A DNA stretch of 64,000 nucleotides from assembly GCA_963920575.1 (NCBI GenBank), contig OY986971.1, forward strand, positions 2,108,001 through 2,172,000, written 5' to 3'. How positions within the stretch are numbered: position 1 is the stretch's first letter; each line of letters begins with the position of its first letter. The notes beneath the pieces were generated by a model. The model ran no database searches and was not told the DNA's origin. It worked only from the letters and a program-made list of their open reading frames with translations. Both the position numbers and the translations under genes were made by a program. Origin of the DNA: Narthecium ossifragum (lineage: Eukaryota; Streptophyta; Magnoliopsida; Dioscoreales; Nartheciaceae). This document shows positions 56,493 to 64,000 of the stretch, piece after piece.

Positions 56493-59275
56493 ATGAATGA
56501 CGATAAGTAACCAGATCTTTCTCTTACATTGAAAGAATTTTTTGCTTCTTGTGGTGCATCGTATAAATCTTTAGTTTCTTCTCCCTCTCATCAAACCATG
56601 AATAATCCTCACCCCAATGACCATCCTGAACCCAATGTTAATCCTAACCAACCTGAAGATCAATGTCGTAGGGTCATGAAGGATTTCTATATTCCTAATT
56701 CATTCACTTCCAACTCTTACATTCAACCTCGGGTGATTGGGGCAGCCCATTACGAAATTAAGCCACAGTTTTTACAATCTCTACCAACCTTTCACGGATT
56801 GTCTCATGAATACCCTTATAATCATATTGAGGAGTTCATTTTGATAAAATCTACAGTGAAAGTCAATAATTTTACTGAAGATGCTTGCCGACTCAACTGT
56901 TTTCTTTTACTCTTAAGGGTAAAACCAAACATTGACTTCCTTTTTTGGAACCTCGATCTATTATTACCTGATCTTAGTTACAAGCCCAATTCCTTGAATT
57001 TTTTTTTTCCGATTACTAAGACTAGTGACCTTCGTCATGAAATTTTTTTATTCAAACAAACCGATGATGAAGCATTCCATGAAACTTGAGATCGTTATAT
57101 TGAGCTCCTTAGGAAGTGTCTCCATCATCAATTTCCTCAATAGGCCATAGTAGAATATTTTTATAAAAGTCTTAAGGAGAAACATCAATTGACTATAAAT
57201 GCCGTATGCGGTGGAGTTTTCATAACCAATCTACTTGATAATTCTTGGACACTTTTTGGAAAACTTGCTGAGAATTCCCAACATCATGCTACTTCTAAAA
57301 ACAACTGAGGATCTTCAAATCAACCTACTCTTAGAGGAGTCCTTGAACTAAATGAGTCAACCCGCCTTGCCCAACAAGTTGATGCATTGAGTAGGAAGCT
57401 CGATCAAGTTCTTACCCAAACAACAAATCAAATTGCTTCTTCGAATCCTCATGTGCTTCCATCTTCAGGGGAACTTTTTTTCTCGTGTTCTGCTCTCGGC
57501 CATGTTGTTACAGATTGTCAATTTAGCATGCCATTACGCAGAGTTAGTATAAGAAAATATAAATACAGTTTATAGTCAATCTAAGCCAGCCTATAATCCT
57601 TATTCGAACACCTACAATCCTGGTTTGCAAGACCATCCAAACTTTTCTTAGAGGACACCCAGCCAACAACCAACCTCTTTTAATTCAAGACCACCTCTGG
57701 GCGCTCAAGCCCCAAGTTATCCTTCAAAATTTCAATCGCCACACCCTACTAATTCTCAAGGCCAAGCCCCTCTATATCGGCCTTACCAAGATCAATCATC
57801 TAAACCTTGGGGACATAAACCATATGGATCTTCACAAAACCAAGTACCCTCAAGCCAACCATCTTTGCCTCTACCACAACCGAATTAAAGTCCAAATATA
57901 GATGAGTTAACCAAACTAATCCATTCTCATTCTCAATCTTTAGCTAAGATAGAAGTTCAATTGGGTCAACTAGCTAATGCTATATCACGAAAGGAAGAAG
58001 GAAAATTGCCTAGCCATCCTATTCCTAACCCCAAAGGTCAACATTCTGTAGACTCGTCCCATGAACAAGTCCAAGCTGTAACAACTCTCAGAAGTGGTAA
58101 AACTTTTATCAATATAGAGAAACCGGTAGAAGCCTTAGGTGATCAAAATTTGCATTCAACTCAATCTCATACATCATCAAATGAAGATTTACATGCATCA
58201 CCAAACACGACATCATCTCATGAGAACGAACCGAACCCCAAGACTTATGTTCTTAAGGTTCCTTTTCCTGAGGCTCTAGCAGACCCTACTTCAACTCCAT
58301 ACAGAAACTCTAAACTAGATGAAATGATGGAAGGTTTTAAGAAAGTTCATATTAATCTTCCTCTTCTGGATGTAATTAAGCAAATCTCATCCTATGCTAA
58401 ATTTCTTAAAGATCTTTGTGCTCATAAAATGCAATCTAGATCTCATATTTCTAAGAAAATTTTCTTAACTGAACAAGTTAGCTCAATCCTTCCCTGTGTT
58501 TTTCCTAAGCTTAAAGATCCTGAAACTCCTACCATCTCATGCATTATAGGAGACCACACGATTGAAGGAGCATTATTAGATTTGGGTGCAAGTGTTAATT
58601 TCATGCCTTATTGACCAGATTTTGGAAAGACTGCGGGTCAATCATACTATTGCTTTCTTGATGGTTATTCCGGTTACAATCAAGTGGTCATAGATCCCAA
58701 TGATCAAGAGAAGACAACATTCACATGTCCTTATTGAACTTTTGGCTATCGCCGAATGCCCTTTGGCCTCTGCAATGCTCCGGCCACATTCCAACGTTGC
58801 ATGATTTCTATCTTTGGGGATATGATTGAACAATTCTTAGAAATATTCATGGATGATTTCTCTGTCTTTGGCCAAACTTTTGAATCATGTCTTGCGAATT
58901 TATTCAAAGTTTTTGCTAGATGCGAAGAGACTAATCTTGTTTTAAGTTGGGAGAAAAGTCATTTCCTGGTTAATGAGGGGATTGTTCTTGGCCATGTGAT
59001 TTTGGAGGGGGATTGAGGTAGATCAAGCCAAACTAGAACTCATTTCCAAACTCCCTCCTTCAGTTCGCCAAATTCTATCATTTTTGGGTCATGCTGGGTT
59101 TTATCGGCGATTAATTAAAGATTTTAGTAAGACTTCCCGGCCGCTCTGTGCTTACTTGTAAAGGATGTCCCATTTGTGTTTGATAACTCATGTTTTCAAG
59201 CTTTTAACATCCTTCGTGATTCACTTTTTTCGGCACCTATTGTCCACCCTCCGGCTTATGATCACCCTTTAGAGA
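56493..59275 (+). pseudogene. Athila-like Ty3/gypsy copy 1: gag, protease, RT, start of RNase H
   Basis: The gag starts MNDDK at 56493 but stops at 56508. It continues as HPNDHPEPNVNPNQPEDQ, VIGAAHYEIKPQFLQSLPTF and EYPYNHIEEFILI. Protease fragment: GALLDLGASVNFMPY (58570-58614). RT follows with no normal linker: YSGYNQVVIDPNDQEKTTF, MPFGLCNAPATFQRCM, IFMDDFSVFG. RNase H begins (HAGFYRRLIKDFSKT) and ends abruptly at about 59275 against an inverted copy. Several stops and shifts are present. The protease-RT deletion is shared with copy 2. Confidence 0.9.
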
Positions 59276-62200
59276 AACTATGGGCATCATGAAAAATAGA
59301 GGGCCAATAGAACCCGGAATGAAAGATTTTGGTTGCGGTTCTACGTTCCGAAAAATGTCTTCCACACGCATGAGAATGGCATGTTGTCAAGAGGGGAATA
59401 ATTTCTGGTTCAGATACACATCTCATAATTTGGTCTGGACAATGTTTGAAAAGGATATGATCATTCCAAACATAGGATTTGACTCGTGAAAAAAGTTGTC
59501 TCGATCTTGTTTAGTCCAATGGGAAGGAGTGAATCCAGATACGAGATAATTCACAATATGTGCAAACCAAGGCCTCGGAGCTTGGTCAATAACTAAGAGA
59601 TGTTCATCGGGAAATGCATCGTTAATCGGAGATGAATTATTGATCACATCTAAAGGAAGTCTAGAGAGGTGGTCTGCAACGACATTTAAGGCTCTCTTTT
59701 TATCCCTTAACTCAAGATCGAACTTTTGAAGAAGCATAATCCACCGAATTAATCGAGGTTTGAGTTCTTTCTTGGTAACAAGATATCTAAGGGCAACATG
59801 ATCAGTAAAGATGACTACCTTGGATTCAAGAAGGTAAGATCAAAATTTTTCTAAAACAAAAATCACAACCAGCAATTCTTTCTCAGTGGTGGTGTAGTTC
59901 ACTTGGGCTTCATTTAACGTTTTGCTAGCATAATAAATGACTCGAAGAAGTTTATCAATTGTTTGCCCAAGAACGGCACCCACATCATGATCGGAAGCAT
60001 CACGCATGATTTCGAAAGGGTGATCATAAGCCGAAGGGTGGACAATAGGTGCCGAAGAAAGTGAATCACGAAGGATGTTAAAAGCTTGAACACATGAGTT
60101 ATCAAACACAAATGGGACATCCTTTACAAGTAAAGCACAGAGCGGCCGAGAAATCTTACTAAAATCTTTAATGAATCGCCGATAAAGCCCAGCATGGCTA
60201 AAAAATGATCGAATTTGGCGAATTGAAGGAGGGAGTTTGGAAATGAGTTCTAGTTAGGCTCGATCTACCTCAATCTCTCTCTCCAAAATCACATGGCCAA
60301 GAACAATCCCCTCATTAACCATGAAATGAGTTTTCTCTCAACTTAAAACAAGATTGGTCTCTTTGCATCTAGCAATTACTTTGGATAAATTCGCAAGACA
60401 TGATTCAAAAGTTTGGCCAAAGACAGAGAAATCATCCATGAATATTTCTAAGAATTGTTCAATCATGTCCCCAAAGATAGAAATCATGCAACGTTGGAAT
60501 GTGGCCGGAGCATTGCAGAGGCCAAAGGGCATTCGGCGATAGGCAAAAGTCCCATAATGACATGTGAATGTTGTCTTCTCTTGATCGTTGGGATCTATGA
60601 TCACTTGGTTGTAACCGGAATAACCATAAAGAAAGCAATAGTATGATTGACCCGCTAGTATTTTCAAAATCTGGTCAATAAGGCATGAGATTAACACTTG
60701 CACCCAAATCTAATAATGCTCCTTCAATCGTGCGGTCTCCTATGATGCATGAGATGGTAGGAGTTCCATGATCTTTAAGCTTAGGAAGAAGATCACAGTG
60801 AAGGATTGAGCTAACTTGTTCAGTTAAGAAAATTATCTTAGAAACATGAGATCTAGATTGCCTTTTATGAGTGCAAAGATCTTTAAGGAATTTAACATAG
60901 GATGAGATTTGCTTAATGGCATCCAGAAGAGGAAGGTTAATATGAACTTTCTTAAAACCTTCCATCATTTCATCTAATTTAGAGTTTCTGTATGGAGTTG
61001 AAGTAGGGTCTGCTAGAGCCTCAGGAAAATGAACCTTAAGAACATAAGTCTTGGGGTTCGGTTCGTTCTCATGAGATGATGTTGCGTTTAGTGATGCGTG
61101 TAAATCTTCATTTGATGATGTATGAGATTGAGTTGAATGCAAATTTTGATCACATATGGCTTCTGCCGGTTTCTCTATATTGACAAGTTTTACCACTTCT
61201 GAGAGTTGTTACAGCTTGGACTTGTTCATGTGACGAGTCTACAGAATGTTGACCTTTGGGGTTGGGAATAGGTTGGTTAGGCAATTTTCCTTCTTCCCTT
61301 CGTGACATAGCATTAGCTAGTTGACCCAATTGAACTTCTATCTTAGCTAAAGATTGAGAATGAGAATGGATTAGTTTGGTTAACTCATCAATATTTGGAC
61401 TTTAATTCGGTTGTGGTAGAGACAAAGATGGTTGGCTTGAGGGTACTTGGTTTTGTGAAGGTCCATATGGTTTATATCCCCAAGGTTTAGGTGATTGATC
61501 TTGTTAAGGCTGATATGGAGGTTGGAATGGAGGGGCTTGGCCTTGAAAATTAGTAGAGTGTGGCGATTGAAATTTCGAAGGATAACTTGGGGCTTGAGCA
61601 CCCAGAGGTGGCCTTGAATTAAAAGAGGTTGGTTGTTGGCTGGATGTCCTCTAAGAAAAGTTTGGATGGTCTCGCAAATCAGGATTGTAGGTGTTCGAAT
61701 AAGGATCATAGCCTGGTTTAGATTGACCATAAACTTATTTATCTTTTCTTGTACTAACTCTTGGTAATGGTATGCTAAATGACAATCTGTAACATCATGG
61801 CCAAAGCAGAATACAAGAAAAAAAGTTGTCCTGAAGATGTAAGAACTTGATCGAACTTTCTACTCAATGCATCAACTTGTTTGGCAAGGCGAGTTAACTC
61901 ATTTAGTTCAAGGACTCCTCTAAGAATAGGTTGATTTGAAGATTCTCGATTGTTTTTAGAAGTAGTCATGATGTTGGGAATTCTCAGCAAGTTTCTCATA
62001 AAGTGTCCAAGAATTATCAAGTGGATTGGTTATGAAAACTCCATTACATGTGGCATCTATAGTCAATTGATGTTTCTCCTTAAGACCTTTATAAAAATAT
62101 TCTACTATGGTTCATTGAGGAAATTGATGATGGGGACACTTCCTAAGGAGCTCTCTATAACGATCCCAAACTTCATGGAATGCTTGATGATCGGCTTGTT

Positions 62201-62885
62201 TGAATGAAGAAATTTCATAACAAAGGTCACTAATCTTAGTAATCGGGAAAAAAATTTCAAGAAATTAGGCTTGTAACTGAGGTCATGTAGTAATAGATCG
62301 AGGTTTCAAAAAAGTAAGTCAATGTTTGGCTTTACCCTTAAGAGTAAAAGGTAACAGTTAGGAAACAATTTGAGTCGCCAAGCGTCTTCAGTAAAATTGT
62401 TGACTCTTATTGTAGAACTTATCAAAATGAACTCCTCAATATGATTATAAGGGTCTTCATGAGACAATCCGTGAAAGGTTGGTAGAGATTGTAAAAACTG
62501 TGGTTTAATTTCGTAATGGGCTGTCCCAATCACTGGAGGTTGAATGTAAGTTGGAAGTGAATGAATTAGGAATATAGAAATCCTTCATGGCCCTACGACC
62601 TTGATCTTCAGGTTGGTTAGGATTAATATTGGGTTCAGGATGGTCATTAGGGTGAGGATTATCCATGGTTTGATGAGGTGGAGAAGAAACTAAAGGTTTA
62701 TGCGATGCACCACAAGAAGAAACAAATTCTTTCAATATAAGAGAAAGATCTGGGTCCTTATCGTCATTCATTCACACATCACAAAGATCTAAGAAAGTTT
62801 AGAAATACAAACAGTGCAATCTCGATGACGTGTTTGTTGGCGATCACTCCTTCACCGCTTGGAATGATGCTTCGTCGTTCTCGCC
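59276..62885 (-). pseudogene. Athila-like Ty3/gypsy copy 2, inverted: gag to integrase start
   Basis: Read on the minus strand: gag start MNDDKDPDLSLILKEFVSSC (62771), protease GALLDLGASVNLMPY at about 60680, the same deletion into RT (YSGYNQVIIDPNDQEKTTFT, MPFGLCNAPATF, IFMDDFSVFG), RNase H ([30 protein letters not shown]), then the integrase HHCC region (PDQIM, CHSHACG, GFYWPSIFHDAHSF) ending at about 59276. It reaches further downstream than copy 1. Frameshifts and stops are present. The element is inactive. Confidence 0.9.
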
Positions 62886-62940
62886 CTAATGATCACACAA
62901 AGATATGAAAATATTAGCACTAAAACTATTTTTGGTCTTT

Positions 62941-63440
62941 TAAAGACGTAAAAACTAAAAGACTGCATATTTAAGAGTCTGGCAATCTAACCGTTAAAAA
63001 TCTACATTTCAAAAATCTGTGATCTATTTATGAAATCTACAATATATCTAAAGGATATAACCGAAGCAAGTGACAAACTGTATAATAAGAAACTGAAAAC
63101 TGAAACATTGCAAATCTGCTATAAACTGAACTTTAAAAATACAGAAATCAGCAAACTGCATATATGGAAGATTACAAATTTGTAATAAACTGGACTTTAA
63201 AGACGTAAAAAGTAGAAGACTGCATATTTAAGAGTCTGGCTATCTAAGTGTTAAAAATCTGCATTTCAAAAATCTGTGATCTAATTTTGAAATCTACAAT
63301 ATATCTAAAGGATATAACCAAAGCAATCGAAAAACTGCATAATAAGAAACTGAAAACTGGAACATTGCAAATCTGCTATAAACTGAACTTTAAAGATGCA
63401 GAAATCAGCAAATTGCATATATACTAATCTGAAAAATATG
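62941..63440 (-). repeat. Two tandem units of about 257 bp at the 5' side of Athila-like copy 2
   Basis: TAAAGACGTAAAAA at 62941 and 63198 start two near-identical units containing CATATTTAAGAGTCTGGC and CTAAAGGATATAACC. They replace the sequence expected from copy 1 upstream of its gag, which still matches up to the AAAGACCAAAAATAG motif. Confidence 0.85.
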
Positions 63441-64000
63441 ATGCATTATAATCTGTAATTTGTTGGAAAAACATAGCCACCCTAATTCAACAGATGAAAC
63501 CTAGAAAAGGTTCATTAGTTTTCTAATTTAATTAAACAACACTTGAATCCAACCTTATGATTAAGTCTAAAATCTGAAATCTGAAAATGAGGAAGAAGAA
63601 TATGAATATGAATCATGAAACTTAGAAATTTGAAACAATAATCTGAAATCTAAAAACAAGGATATGAAATATGAAAACAAGAAGGTAGGATATGAAATCT
63701 CAAATCTGAAAGGAAGATTTGAGATTTCAAGTTAGGTTATCGTTCAATACTTGTGTACCTACCTTGTCCTTCAAAAGCCCTAGTATTGAACCCTTGCAGC
63801 CAGCCGAAAAGCCCCCAAAGCTCTTTTGAACACAGGACTTGAAGAAAGAGGGGAGAAAGATACGTATAAAACCCTAAAATAAAGGGCTGCGGCTTTTATA
63901 TGTAATAGGAAATATGGATTCTAATAATTAGAGTCCCAATGGATTCTAACCTAATCCAATTGGTTATTTATAAAAACTTAAACACAACTTTTTAATAGAC
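63441..64000 (-). other. Possible LTR or leader of copy 2, different from copy 1
   Basis: On the minus strand ATATAAAAGCCGCAGCCC (near 63900) is a TATA-like core promoter followed by AAACCCTA. No similarity to the 54.7-kb LTR is visible. Repeated TCTGAAATC-type motifs lie at 63560-63720. The window ends before any LTR border. Confidence 0.35.

Overview
The window is nuclear DNA of a flowering plant. It has spliced genes with GT-AG introns, plant-type LINEs, LTR retrotransposons, MITEs, SINE-like repeats and a Helitron. The GC-rich first exon and AT-rich later exons of the aldo-keto reductase suggest a monocot, but this is an inference. No tRNA, rRNA, CRISPR or bacterial-type operon was seen.

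Layout. (1) 1-4624 (+): the last ten exons of a conserved plant gene of unknown function, resembling the bacterial YaaW/UPF0174 (DUF3944-like) family; its first visible intron uses a GC donor. (2) 4649-27514: a tandem triplication of a block made of a composite repeat followed by a minus-strand aldo-keto reductase (AKR). Block A (4862-8830) holds the only intact AKR, four exons and 318 aa with a complete catalytic tetrad. Block B (about 9119-12612) keeps exon 4 and part of exon 3. Block C (about 13139-27514) keeps parts of exons 2-4 and has been split by a complete LTR retrotransposon (13219-18442, TSD CCAAG), a probable Helitron (from 19027 into a 200-N gap), a LINE and a fold-back element. 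The composite repeat carries AGTAACTACCAGAATT-type minisatellite and a captured piece of a 2-oxoglutarate dioxygenase gene. (3) 27556-31250: two LINE fragments in opposite orientations; the plus-strand one has a 17-bp target-site duplication. (4) 32300-39200: unrecognised exon-like segments, several tandemly duplicated. (5) about 37200-50640: a degraded array of a unit of roughly 0.6-0.7 kb, seeded with MITEs. (6) 51400-54703: a decayed minus-strand chromodomain Ty3/gypsy element. (7) 54704-64000: two decayed Athila-like Ty3/gypsy copies joined tail to tail.

Functionally, the window probably expresses two ordinary genes: the YaaW-like gene and the AKR. The rest is a layered record of transposition. 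Several insertions can be read against paralogous empty sites inside the window, which allows a relative history. No undescribed defence, metabolic or signalling system is supported. The best candidates for novelty are the non-autonomous LTR element with an unrecognised ORF, the palindrome cluster in the 54.7-kb LTR, the possible MITE origin of the AKR G-box, and the large degenerate array.
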